A stretch of DNA of 64,000 bases, from NCBI GenBank assembly GCA_021770755.1, contig JAETQI010000003.1, positions 1 to 64,000 of the forward strand, read 5' to 3'. Every line of letters begins with the position of its first letter. Positions within the stretch are counted from its first letter, which is position 1. The notes under the pieces were generated by a model. That model had not been told where the DNA came from. It did no database searches and saw only the letters and a program-made list of their open reading frames with translations. Positions 24,790 to 30,670 of the stretch are shown here, in pieces. Source of the DNA: Lachnospiraceae bacterium. GTDB taxonomy: Bacteria > Bacillota > Clostridia > Lachnospirales > Lachnospiraceae. Position numbers and translations under genes: made by a program.

Positions 24790-24801
24790 ATATTGCTATT
24801 T
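24790..24801 (-). repeat. Crossover site B (AAATAGCAATAT), inverted
   Basis: Minus-strand copy of the 12-bp site, in the same codon phase (Asn-Ser-Asn-Ile) as site A. A and B bound a 695-bp invertible segment. Confidence 0.7.
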
Positions 24802-24865
24802 AGTCGATCAAGAAATTTTTAAAACAAGCCCGGAAGGGCATCAAAATCGAAAGGAGATTTTCATT

Positions 24866-25228
24866 ATGTATAATGTTATCATCGTTTTGGACGATTCCAG
24901 AGACAGGAGTTACTACTACTCTTATGTTGCCGAAAACGGCAACATAACATGCGAAGAGCTGCCTTCGTATGCAGACATCAACAAAGCACACGCATGCTAT
25001 TGGAACGGAGATAAGTGGGTGTTTGATGCGGACAAGTATGCCGAGATCGAGGCGGTTCTGGCAGCAGAAAAAGAAGCGGCTGACAAAGCAGCGGCAGAAG
25101 CAGCAGCAACGCCGACAAACGCTGAACTGGCATTGGCAGTAATGGATATCGGGGATAATCTGAATGCCGTTATGGATGCTGTTGCAGAACTTGGAAAAAC
25201 AGTAGCAACGATGAAGGGAGGTGAGTAA
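24866..25228 (+). CDS. Fibre-associated small protein with alanine-rich helix
   Basis: A protein of 120 residues after AAGGAG. The N-terminal 60 residues (MYNVIIVLDDSRDRSYYYSY, then ACYWNGDKWVFDADKY) form a small beta module. An Ala/Glu-rich helix (EAVLAAEKEAADKAAAEAAA) and a C-terminal helical part follow. Such proteins are common directly behind fibre genes in Clostridia phages and may be fibre assembly or tip proteins; the role is not known. It lies just outside site B, so an inversion between A and B leaves it intact. Confidence 0.6.
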   Translation: MYNVIIVLDDSRDRSYYYSYVAENGNITCEELPSYADINKAHACYWNGDKWVFDADKYAEIEAVLAAEKEAADKAAAEAAATPTNAELALAVMDIGDNLNAVMDAVAELGKTVATMKGGE

Positions 25229-25229
25229 T

Positions 25230-25340
25230 GTGGCAAAGATTTACTACAAAAGGATTAAGGCGGATCTCATGAAGATCACAGATGTGCCAGCACTCTGGCG
25301 TGCACAGGTGCAGAAACTTATTGACGCAGAGGCGGAATAA
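25230..25340 (+). CDS. CD1375-family mini-protein
   Basis: A protein of 36 residues from GTG 25230, preceded by GGGAGGTGAG that overlaps the upstream stop. MAKIYYKRIKADLMKITDVP and a C-terminal ALWRAQVQKLIDAEAE are the pattern of the tiny CD1375-type phage proteins found between fibre and lysis genes (XkdX-like place). Function unknown. It is followed at once by a terminator. Confidence 0.65.
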   Translation: MAKIYYKRIKADLMKITDVPALWRAQVQKLIDAEAE

Positions 25341-25349
25341 GTACATGGG

Positions 25350-25386
25350 AAACAGCCCTTCTGATAAAGGCAGCGGGGCTGTTTTT
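25350..25386 (+). terminator. Intrinsic terminator after the tail genes
   Basis: AAACAGCCC and GGGGCTGTTTTT form the stem, and the run of T follows within the stem end. It separates tail and lysis genes. Confidence 0.75.
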
Positions 25387-25414
25387 ATGATATGGGAAAG
25401 AGAGGCAAAACAAA

Positions 25415-25732
25415 ATGGATCCTACAATTATTCTTGCAATGGGAATACCATCAGCGATTACAGCTTTTTGTTTCTGGTGGATCGAAAGGAAGATAGAGAG
25501 AAGACAGGCAGAGCAGGACAAAAAAGACGATGCACGCAAGCAGAATGAAATAATTGTCCTGAAGGGAGTCAATGCAGCCATTGCATTGGGAGAAGCGACT
25601 GCGAGAGCTGTACAGCGCATTCCCGACGCACACTGCAACGGGGACATGCATCAGGCTCTTGAATATGCGGAAAAGATCAAGCACGAACAGAAAGATTTTC
25701 TCACGGAGCAGGGGGTCGAAGCAATTTATTGA
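25415..25732 (+). CDS. Small membrane protein of the lysis region
   Basis: A protein of 105 residues: one N-terminal membrane segment (IILAMGIPSAITAFCFWWI, residues 4-23) followed by a highly charged helix (ERKIERRQAEQDKKDDARKQNE). This is the XhlA/haemolysin-like topology often found before holin genes. It could anchor or time lysis; not proven. Its stop lies 11 bases before the next start. Confidence 0.5.
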   Translation: MDPTIILAMGIPSAITAFCFWWIERKIERRQAEQDKKDDARKQNEIIVLKGVNAAIALGEATARAVQRIPDAHCNGDMHQALEYAEKIKHEQKDFLTEQGVEAIY

Positions 25733-25742
25733 GGGTGGTCAG

Positions 25743-26033
25743 ATGAAACCGAAGAATAGCAGACAAAGAACATATACCAAAAATATGATGAACCGCATAA
25801 TAACGGTGGCATTGGTAGATATACAGTTTCCGTTTGTCCTGGCTTTGCTGGGACGTGATCAGATTGCCGAAACAATGGGAGGGCTGATTGTGACAGAAAT
25901 TGTCGGTGTATTTCTTGTCTATTGTGCAAAATCGTTTTTCGAAACAAAAGAATCGGAAAAAATAAGACTTAAGGAAATGCAGATCGCTGAAAAAGAAATG
26001 GAAGGAGAAAACTATGAACGAGATTGTATTTGA
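25743..26033 (+). CDS. Two-segment membrane protein of the lysis region, possible holin partner
   Basis: A protein of 96 residues with two hydrophobic segments (about residues 20-38 and 46-64: IITVALVDIQFPFVLALLG and GLIVTEIVGVFLVYCAKSFF), a basic N-terminus and a charged C-terminus. Two spans and small size are compatible with a class II holin or antiholin. It overlaps the LLH holin gene by 20 bases. The start at 25743 has GAGGGTGG ahead of it. Confidence 0.5.
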   Translation: MKPKNSRQRTYTKNMMNRIITVALVDIQFPFVLALLGRDQIAETMGGLIVTEIVGVFLVYCAKSFFETKESEKIRLKEMQIAEKEMEGENYERDCI

Positions 26034-26331
26034 GATATTGAGACTGCTTGTGCTGCTTGCAGTTTTCATAGTAACATGCTACCTGTTGCCTTTAATAAAA
26101 AGTAAGATCGGACAGGACAAACTGGAGGAGATCATAAAGTGGGTGAATGCGGCGGTTCTGATGGCACAGCAGGTTTACCATGCAAAAACGGGAGCCGAAA
26201 GGAAAGCTATCGTTATAGATCTGATGAAGGGCATTCTGATCGCAAAGAAAATCTCCATCACTGATGAGCAGCTTGACCTATTGATCGAGGCAGCAGTCAA
26301 ATCCATGAAAATACAGGAAGGTGAAAGTTGA
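26014..26331 (+). CDS. Phage holin, LLH family
   Basis: A protein of 105 residues. One N-terminal membrane segment (ILRLLVLLAVFIVTCYLLPLI) is followed by a helical soluble part with KIGQDKLEEIIKWVNAAVLMAQQ and a C-terminal KKISITDEQLDLLIEAAV. This is the LLH holin pattern. It permeabilises the membrane so that the endolysin, the next gene, can reach the wall. GGAGAAA stands before the start and its stop lies next to the endolysin start. Confidence 0.85.
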   Translation: MNEIVFEILRLLVLLAVFIVTCYLLPLIKSKIGQDKLEEIIKWVNAAVLMAQQVYHAKTGAERKAIVIDLMKGILIAKKISITDEQLDLLIEAAVKSMKIQEGES

Positions 26332-26333
26332 CG

Positions 26334-27611
26334 ATGAAGATAAGCGAACAGGGGATTACCCTGATAAAATCTTTTGAAAGTTGTAAACTGACCGCATATA
26401 AAGCATTAAATACCGAGGAACATTATACGATCGGCTGGGGGCATTATGGAGCAGATGTCAAAGCAGGGCAGACCATTTCAAAAAATGAGGCGGATGCCCT
26501 GTTTTTATCTGATTTACAGCGGTTTGTGAAGTATACCAATACTTATACAAAAAACATCACACTGAATCAGGATCAGTTTGACGCCCTTGTGTCGTTCTGC
26601 TATAACTGCGGTCCCGGAGCCCTGAAAAAACTTGTAAGCGGCAGGACAGTAAGGGAAATTGCAGAGCATATTACAGATGGATCATATACCCGGTCCAAAG
26701 GGAAGATTATTAAAGGACTGGTGCGGCGCAGACAGGAAGAAAAAGAACTGTTCTGCAGGGGAAGCGAGGTAAGACGTATGGCTGTCAAAATAGGGAGCGC
26801 AAGGATTGATGAAAACGGAAAACTGTCTGGGGGAAAAGCGGGTGACCAGACTGGGAAAGAGGTCAGCACACAGGATTATTATATGCACGCTAAAGGCTGG
26901 TATCTTCTTCGCCCGAAGAGTGTAGAGGACGCAGGCAAATTGGCAGCGGCAATGTTGGCTGCCTGCAATAATGACAATATCGGATATGACCAGAGCAACC
27001 GCCTGGATGTGATCTCCAAGCTGGGAAGATACGGTAGCATGGCAAAGATTGCGGAAAAGACAGAAGCAGATTGCGGAACGCTTGTCAGGGGGTGTTGTAT
27101 CGAGGCAGGGTTTGATCCAGGAAACTTCACGACAGCGGGAGAGGGAACGGCGCTTGCCAATACAGGCAGATTTGAAAGCAAAATTGTGGTCACAGCCACA
27201 ACAGTTCTTTATAATGGAGACGTTCTGGTTACCAAAACTAAAGGGCATACGGTGATCGTGGTTAGCGGAAATGCACGATCAGGTTCTGCAGTCCCTTCTG
27301 GGCGCCCAAATGGCTCCACAGCAGGTGCGTCGGTCAAAGCGTCCGCTAATCCATATCCAGAACCAACACGGACGATATACTACGCTCCAGGCAAAACCAA
27401 TATGCGTGGGGATGATGTTAAGTGGGTGCAGTGGCATATGTGGCGGTTTGGCTTGTTTTTGGATGGCGCAGGGCATCCGGATGCCAGCCAGATAGACGGA
27501 GTATGGGGGGCGGCATCGGATAAAGCTCTTGGGGAGGCACAGGGATTACTGGGACTGACACAGGACAAAAAGTGCGGACCGAAGTCAAGACAGGCATTTA
27601 AACGGATCTGA
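26334..27611 (+). CDS. Three-domain endolysin (GH24 muramidase, NlpC-like middle, PG-binding)
   Basis: A protein of 425 residues. Residues 1-140 are a T4-type lysozyme (GH24): catalytic Glu15 in SFESCKLTAY, then YTIGWGHYG. After a short link a second module (KEVSTQDYYMHAKGWYLLRP to VLYNGDVLVTKTKGHTVIVVSG) has DCGTLVRGC as a probable catalytic Cys and GHTVIVV as a probable His site, like the amidase/NlpC-type peptidases of phage lysins. A C-terminal peptidoglycan-binding domain (DDVKWVQWHMWRFGL, IDGVWGAASDKAL) completes it. Two catalytic domains cut both glycan and peptide. No signal peptide, so it needs the holin. Confidence 0.9.
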   Translation: MKISEQGITLIKSFESCKLTAYKALNTEEHYTIGWGHYGADVKAGQTISKNEADALFLSDLQRFVKYTNTYTKNITLNQDQFDALVSFCYNCGPGALKKLVSGRTVREIAEHITDGSYTRSKGKIIKGLVRRRQEEKELFCRGSEVRRMAVKIGSARIDENGKLSGGKAGDQTGKEVSTQDYYMHAKGWYLLRPKSVEDAGKLAAAMLAACNNDNIGYDQSNRLDVISKLGRYGSMAKIAEKTEADCGTLVRGCCIEAGFDPGNFTTAGEGTALANTGRFESKIVVTATTVLYNGDVLVTKTKGHTVIVVSGNARSGSAVPSGRPNGSTAGASVKASANPYPEPTRTIYYAPGKTNMRGDDVKWVQWHMWRFGLFLDGAGHPDASQIDGVWGAASDKALGEAQGLLGLTQDKKCGPKSRQAFKRI

Positions 27612-27629
27612 TCATTTAAACGCGAATCA

Positions 27630-27662
27630 AGAAAAGGGGCTGTGATTAACAGCCCTTTTTCT
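27630..27662 (+). terminator. Intrinsic terminator after the lysis genes
   Basis: GAAAAGGGGCTGT and ACAGCCCTTTTTC form a strong stem with T residues at its end, closing the late operon. Confidence 0.85.
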
Positions 27663-27693
27663 TATTAAACAGCAAATTTGCATAACATACATA

Positions 27694-27735
27694 ACGCACA
27701 TATGACTTGAAAATTTTACGCACATATGATATAAT
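27694..27735 (+). promoter_or_regulatory. Promoter with two ACGCACATAT operators ahead of the RHH gene
   Basis: TTGAAA (27707-27712), 17 bp, TATAAT (27730-27735). ACGCACATAT occurs at 27694-27703, upstream of the -35, and at 27718-27727, inside the spacer. Binding of a repressor there would block the promoter. Confidence 0.8.
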
Positions 27736-27761
27736 AAAAAAAACATATGGAGGTGTGGCAC

Positions 27762-27968
27762 ATGGCAAAAGAATATACACCAGAGCAAAGAGCCGCAAGG
27801 CAGAAGGCAGTTAGGGAATATGAAAACCGAAATTATCGGCTGAATATTGTTTTTCCCAATGGGACAAAGGAACGCATAGAAAATCTAGGGTTGAATAAGA
27901 CAGCAAGTGCGTTTGTGCGTGATACGGTTTTAACTAAACTGGATGAACTGGAAAAAATCTTGAAATAA
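27762..27968 (+). CDS. Ribbon-helix-helix regulator, probably autoregulatory
   Basis: A protein of 68 residues. A basic helical N-terminus (TPEQRAARQKAVREYENRN) is followed by the RHH core: a strand YRLNIVFPNGTKERIENLG and a helix KTASAFVRDTVLTKLDELEK. GGAGGTG precedes ATG 27762. The same 10-bp box ACGCACATAT lies in its own promoter and in the promoter directly behind it, so it most likely represses both. It is a separate unit from the late operon and might be expressed in the lysogen. No toxin partner of known type is recognised. Confidence 0.7.
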   Translation: MAKEYTPEQRAARQKAVREYENRNYRLNIVFPNGTKERIENLGLNKTASAFVRDTVLTKLDELEKILK

Positions 27969-28021
27969 CGCACATATTTCAAGGAAAAGAGCTTGACATT
28001 ATTACGCACATATATTATACT
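27968..28021 (+). promoter_or_regulatory. Second promoter with two ACGCACATAT operators
   Basis: TTGACA (27993-27998), 17 bp, TATACT (28016-28021). Boxes at 27968-27977 (starting on the stop codon of the regulator gene) and 28004-28013 (in the spacer) repeat the layout of the first promoter, one box before the -35 and one in the spacer. Confidence 0.8.
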
Positions 28022-28075
28022 ATAATTAGTCCAAGAGATAAAGGGCTAATAACCCGAAAGGGAGAAAGGAGAAAT

Positions 28076-28246
28076 ATGCAAGGGATGACAGATAAGCAGA
28101 TGCAGTTTATCGCATGGCTGATTACCACGGCAACGGATAAATGCCAAAGCTTGGAAGAAGTCAAAGAGATGAACAAGGAAATCCGTAAACATTCCACTGG
28201 ATTCCAGCCGGAAGCAGAAACGGATGAAAAGGAAAAGGCTGAATAA
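28076..28246 (+). CDS. Small protein controlled by the RHH boxes
   Basis: A protein of 56 residues after AAAGGAG: MQGMTDKQMQFIAWLITTAT, then a short charged helix and an acidic, probably disordered C-terminus. It is the first gene behind the second box-carrying promoter. I recognise no family; the pairing with a DNA-binding partner is reminiscent of small regulatory or toxin-antitoxin-like units, without further evidence. Confidence 0.55.
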   Translation: MQGMTDKQMQFIAWLITTATDKCQSLEEVKEMNKEIRKHSTGFQPEAETDEKEKAE

Positions 28247-28266
28247 ATCAGCCCAAAAACAGAAAA

Positions 28267-28290
28267 GGGCGGCAGGCACATAAGCCGCCC
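28267..28290 (+). terminator. GC-rich hairpin behind the small gene
   Basis: GGGCGGC and GCCGCCC enclose a 10-base loop. No T run follows, so it may be a partial terminator or an mRNA-stabilising end. Confidence 0.45.
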
Positions 28291-28356
28291 GATTCACAAA
28301 GTAATTATAGCAGATAACAGGATGAAAAGCAAATAGATTCAGAAAGGGTGAAAATT

Positions 28357-28587
28357 ATGGTGACATACTGGTATAAGGGCGAAGAAAGAGAAGTAACAGA
28401 GGAAATTGCTGATGCGGCCATGAATGAATTTGAAGAACGTTTTTTGGAGGAAGAAGATAGAAGCGCATGGGAAGATGTAAGGGAAGAGGGATTTGACGAA
28501 GCAATCGGTTTTGCAAGTGAAAAATACAATGTAAATCTAGAACAGTTCTTCCCAGAGGACTGGAGAGCGGAACATAAGACTTTTTAA
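28357..28587 (+). CDS. Acidic small protein, last gene before the silent fibre cassettes
   Basis: A protein of 76 residues, very acidic (runs such as EEREVTEEIADAAMNEFEER and FLEEEDRSAWEDVREEG). ATG 28357 is 8 bases after AAAGGG; a GTG at 28348 is an alternative. No motif recognised. High negative charge in a phage accessory gene could suggest a DNA mimic, but that is speculation. A terminator follows. Confidence 0.5.
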   Translation: MVTYWYKGEEREVTEEIADAAMNEFEERFLEEEDRSAWEDVREEGFDEAIGFASEKYNVNLEQFFPEDWRAEHKTF

Positions 28588-28616
28588 GCTGTTTAGGAGA
28601 TTATTAAGAAAAAACG

Positions 28617-28645
28617 AAAAAAGGCTGCTAATTACAGTCTTTTTT
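28617..28645 (+). terminator. Intrinsic terminator
   Basis: AAAAAAGGCTG and CAGTCTTTTTT form a stem with one G-T pair and a T run. It isolates the downstream cassettes from transcription, in keeping with their silence. Confidence 0.7.
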
Positions 28646-28672
28646 ATGTATGTGATCTTCAGATAGTAAAAT

Positions 28673-28684
28673 AAATAGCAATAT
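28673..28684 (+). repeat. Crossover site C (AAATAGCAATAT)
   Basis: Forward copy of the 12-bp site at the head of cassette C, again in the Asn-Ser-Asn-Ile phase. Confidence 0.7.
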
Positions 28685-29012
28685 ATCGAACATCTGTAAA
28701 AAAGGAACCTTTACAGGAACAGGGCAAGGAACCACAAACACAATTAATGTTGGGTTTAAGCCTAGCGCGGTGTTTTTGGTGGCGCCATGTCCTGGGTATG
28801 GCGTTAATGTTATGACAAAAATTGATGGAGAGGATAAAGTCAGCGGTACAATTGCAGATTTTTTTCTAAACATGACTAACCTGGCGTCGGGAGGTGTAAT
28901 CACTGATCCGTCAAAATGTTCTATTGAGCTGACAAGTACCGGATTTAGTTTTCATCAGGAAATAACTTCCAGATATACAGGACAGACAATTAAATATTTT
29001 GCGATAAAGTAA
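28674..29012 (+). pseudogene. Silent tail-fibre C-terminal cassette C
   Basis: From the crossover site the frame reads NSNISNICKKGTFTGTGQGT and continues for about 112 residues to a TAA at 29010-29012, ending RYTGQTIKYFAIK. The fold type (GTFTGxGxxTxxINxGFxPxAVFLV) is a common phage-fibre receptor-binding tip and differs from the A/B pair. Upstream the frame is closed by a TGA at 28653 and has no start codon or ribosome site. It would be expressed only after joining to the fibre gene. 'Silent reserve' is a better term than decayed gene. Confidence 0.65.
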
Positions 29013-29022
29013 ATGCCGGTTT
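29011..29022 (-). repeat. Junction repeat between convergent cassettes (pair 2), inverted
   Basis: AAATGCCGGTTT is the exact reverse complement of the junction of pair 1 (24445-24456). This shows that the two pairs derive from one ancestral unit, now in opposite orientation. Confidence 0.6.
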
Positions 29023-29029
29023 AGATCAG

Positions 29030-29299
29030 CTATGCCCACCAATACTCAAAATTACTTGCGTTTCCCGCGCTATTTGTTATGTTGTACGATGTATCATTAT
29101 TTTTAGTGATGATTACAGCATATCCAAGCCGTGCGCTAGTTGCCACAATGTATCCTCCGAGGAATGCGTCATTACTTGTTTCGTGCGCCACTATGATACT
29201 TGGTTTTCTGCTGGTCGTAATCGTTTTTGCTCCGCCAGTAAGAGTTCCAGTGTTGACCTTTGCTATATTGCTATTTAAAATAGGAAGTAGTTCGAACAT
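29030..29299 (-). CDS. Silent tail-fibre C-terminal cassette D
   Basis: Reading leftward, the crossover site at 29276-29265 encodes NSNI and continues AKVNTGTLTGGAKTITTSRK to the stop at 29030, ending NASNFEYWWA, a typical aromatic fibre-tip terminus. Its GTLTGGAKTI opening is related to cassette C rather than to A/B. An ATG lies eight codons before the site (MFELLPIL) but no ribosome site is seen. The cassette is convergent with C and is the last phage sequence before the attachment site. Confidence 0.65.
   Translation of the reverse strand: MFELLPILNSNIAKVNTGTLTGGAKTITTSRKPSIIVAHETSNDAFLGGYIVATSARLGYAVIITKNNDTSYNITNSAGNASNFEYWWA
29265..29276 (-). repeat. Crossover site D (AAATAGCAATAT), inverted
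   Basis: Minus-strand copy of the 12-bp site heading cassette D. An inversion between A and D would flip about 5.2 kb and join D to the fibre gene. Confidence 0.7.
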
Positions 29300-29322
29300 A
29301 AAAGAGTTATTGTAAAAGTCGA

Positions 29323-29340
29323 TGACTCATTTTTGACTCA
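29323..29340 (+). repeat. TGACTCA direct repeat near the prophage end
   Basis: TGACTCA at 29323-29329 and 29334-29340, 11 bp apart, about 60 bp inside the attachment core. Short direct repeats at this position are typical integrase arm-binding sites. Confidence 0.4.
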
Positions 29341-29395
29341 CACTGATGGCTAAAAACGCTACATTTAATAGGACTAACGTACCTTATATTACTTG

Positions 29396-29439
29396 ACTTT
29401 TAATCAAGTTGTCCGGGGTTCGAGTCCCCGATGTCTCAT
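29396..29439 (+). other. Prophage right attachment site: 3' part of tRNA-Lys(TTT)
   Basis: The sequence from the anticodon loop (CTTTTAA, stem CTTGA/TCAAG) through the T arm to the acceptor strand ATGTCTC is a tRNA-Lys 3' half. No matching 5' half (D arm, GAGACAT acceptor strand) lies upstream, so it is an attachment core, not a gene. The 5' half should be at the left end, outside the window. It matches 30414-30457 in 42 of 44 bases. Confidence 0.8.
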
Positions 29440-29446
29440 CAGAACA

Positions 29447-29487
29447 GTGGATTTCTACAATAAATGTGTAGGAATCCGCTTTTTTTG
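29447..29487 (+). terminator. Intrinsic terminator behind the first tRNA-Lys fragment
   Basis: GGATTTCTACA and TGTAGGAATCC form an 11-position stem with one mismatch, followed by GCTTTTTTT. Confidence 0.8.
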
Positions 29488-29954
29488 TGCGGTATATCTA
29501 AAAAATGAAGAAAACATTGGATTTATGGCCGGTATACCGGGTGTCAGGAGGGGGCATTGCTGTAAGGAAACGCTCATTGTCCTAGAGTGCGTTTGATGAA
29601 TAAAAAATGCATAAAAAATATGTTTATATCTCACTTATTATGGTAAAATGATAACACACCATGTCAAGAAAATAGTCTGAAAGATTCCCCATCAGATACT
29701 TATCCCTTTTTTGCACTGGTTATAAATGATTTCAGCGTAAAAGGTGACGGGACTGTGGAAGAAAAATATATAAAACGGTCGTGGAAGAAGAAAATGTATC
29801 AGAGTTTAACCCGTAATACGAAAACGGCGGTCTGTGAGAACAGCTCAAAGCTTTTTGACAGGATCAGGGATTCAGAGAGTGAATAGAAGTATATGCCACG
29901 GACAGCGTATGAACACCACGGCTGTTCATGGCATAAAAATATTAAAAGAGCCGC

Positions 29955-29983
29955 TTGCAAAACAGGCGGCTCTATTGTATAAT
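29955..29983 (+). promoter_or_regulatory. Promoter of the antitoxin RNA
   Basis: TTGCAA (29955-29960), exactly 17 bp, TATAAT (29978-29983). It points toward the toxin gene from its 3' side. Confidence 0.65.
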
Positions 29984-29989
29984 CTACTT

Positions 29990-30087
29990 AGAAGTGATCG
30001 GAATTGATTTTCCGATTGCCCTCTGTGAAAAATTAAGTTAAAGAAGTAGCATTCACTTTAGGCGGTGGGATGCTATTTCTTTTTATG
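29990..30087 (+). ncRNA. Antisense RNA antitoxin (type I)
   Basis: An RNA of about 95 bases expected from the promoter at 29955-29983. It contains a small hairpin (around 29999-30016) and ends at TAGCAT/ATGCTA (30047-30052 with 30070-30075) followed by TTTCTTTTT. Its last part is complementary to the 3' end of the toxin gene (30073 onward). Convergent transcription with overlap at the terminator is the known layout of Fst/TxpA-type systems. Exact ends are estimated. Confidence 0.6.
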
Positions 30088-30153
30088 ATTGTCTATGTAA
30101 GACAGAGCCGCAAAGATTACTAACAATAAAGTCAAGACTTCGATTGTGTTCAT
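30073..30153 (-). CDS. Type I toxin: 26-residue holin-like hydrophobic peptide
   Basis: The peptide has a short N-terminus, one membrane segment (VLTLLLVIFAALSYI) and a basic tail (DNHKKK), the pattern of putative holin-like toxins and the TxpA/Fst group of Firmicutes. GAGGGTGG stands ahead of the ATG. A minus-strand promoter (TTGAGC, 17 bp, TACAAT at 30262-30234) lies about 80 bases upstream, giving a long leader. A convergent RNA overlaps its 3' end. It would insert into the membrane when the RNA is lost, so it may stabilise the old element. Confidence 0.75.
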   Translation of the reverse strand: MNTIEVLTLLLVIFAALSYIDNHKKK

Positions 30154-30233
30154 ATGGCACCACCCTCTTTCGTAAGACTAGAGGGCATCGTCAGAAAACC
30201 GCATCCATTTTTCCGTTCAATCATACAAGACCT

Positions 30234-30262
30234 ATTGTAGCATAAAGATGTCTGCTGCTCAA
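30234..30262 (-). promoter_or_regulatory. Promoter of the type I toxin gene
   Basis: Minus-strand TTGAGC (30262-30257), 17 bp, TACAAT (30239-30234). Confidence 0.55.
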
Positions 30263-30413
30263 TAAGAAAATAATTTCAGGACAGACGTTGTCAAAGGGGT
30301 ATTGATAATGATAGGAAATGAATTGATTAATCCGCTCAAAATCAGCGCTCATAAAAAATATGAAAAACCCGGAACCTGGGAAATATAAGGGTTTCAGGGT
30401 TCGCGCTTACCTA

Positions 30414-30457
30414 ACTTTTAATCAGGTGGTCCGGGGTTCGAGTCCCCGATGTCTCAT
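30414..30457 (+). other. Second tRNA-Lys(TTT) 3' fragment, older attachment site
   Basis: Same 44-base core as at 29396-29439, with two changes. It also lacks a 5' half. It is followed by the probable original tRNA terminator (30518-30547). It marks the right end of an element that entered before the present prophage. Confidence 0.75.
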
Positions 30458-30517
30458 GAAAGAGTTTGCCTGGAAACTTGCAGAACAGATTTTTAGGCAA
30501 TTTCATCATGTTTCAGA

Positions 30518-30547
30518 AAAAGTGCAACAAACAGGTTGCACTTTTTT
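30518..30547 (+). terminator. Intrinsic terminator of the original tRNA-Lys locus
   Basis: AAAAAGTGCAAC and GTTGCACTTTTTT form the stem and T run. The TTGCAC in its descending arm doubles as the -35 of the next promoter (TTGCAC 30536-30541, 17 bp, TAATAT 30559-30564). Confidence 0.75.
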
Positions 30548-30670
30548 GTGCGTTATGATAATATGTATTGCAGTGACGCACAAATGTCTTTGCTGGGGAT
30601 ACAAGCAAGCCGTTTGAGCGGTAGCAAGGGTAATCATTCATATTTTAAGGTGTAAGGGAAAGATAGGGAT

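Larger units (their letters stand above)
29488..30413. other. Residue of an older integrated element between two tRNA-Lys fragments
   Basis: This stretch lies between the two attachment-like repeats. It holds a minus-strand type I toxin gene and its antisense RNA (annotated separately), a hairpin at about 29892-29936, and an open frame 29647-29886 without an ATG. That frame could be read from GTG 29755 (AAAGGTGA ahead) as a basic 43-residue peptide, but I do not recognise it. No complete integrase or other mobility gene is left. The remainder shows nothing I can support. Confidence 0.55.

Noticed and set aside
24107-24801. The inverted fibre cassette as a simple assembly error
   Set aside because: The two domains are clearly different in sequence though homologous, the crossover site is in identical phase, and a second pair with the same architecture lies 4 kb away. 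An assembly error would give identical copies.
27747-28246. The RHH gene and its neighbour as a type II toxin-antitoxin pair
   Set aside because: The downstream protein has no known toxin motif, and it has its own promoter rather than being translationally coupled. A regulator-target unit is the safer description.
29393-29596. Open frame running through the first tRNA-Lys fragment
   Set aside because: It overlaps the tRNA core and a terminator and has no ribosome site or protein-like composition.
30360-30617. Open frame across the second tRNA-Lys fragment
   Set aside because: It runs through the tRNA 3' part and its terminator; its sequence repeats the conceptual translation of the first fragment.
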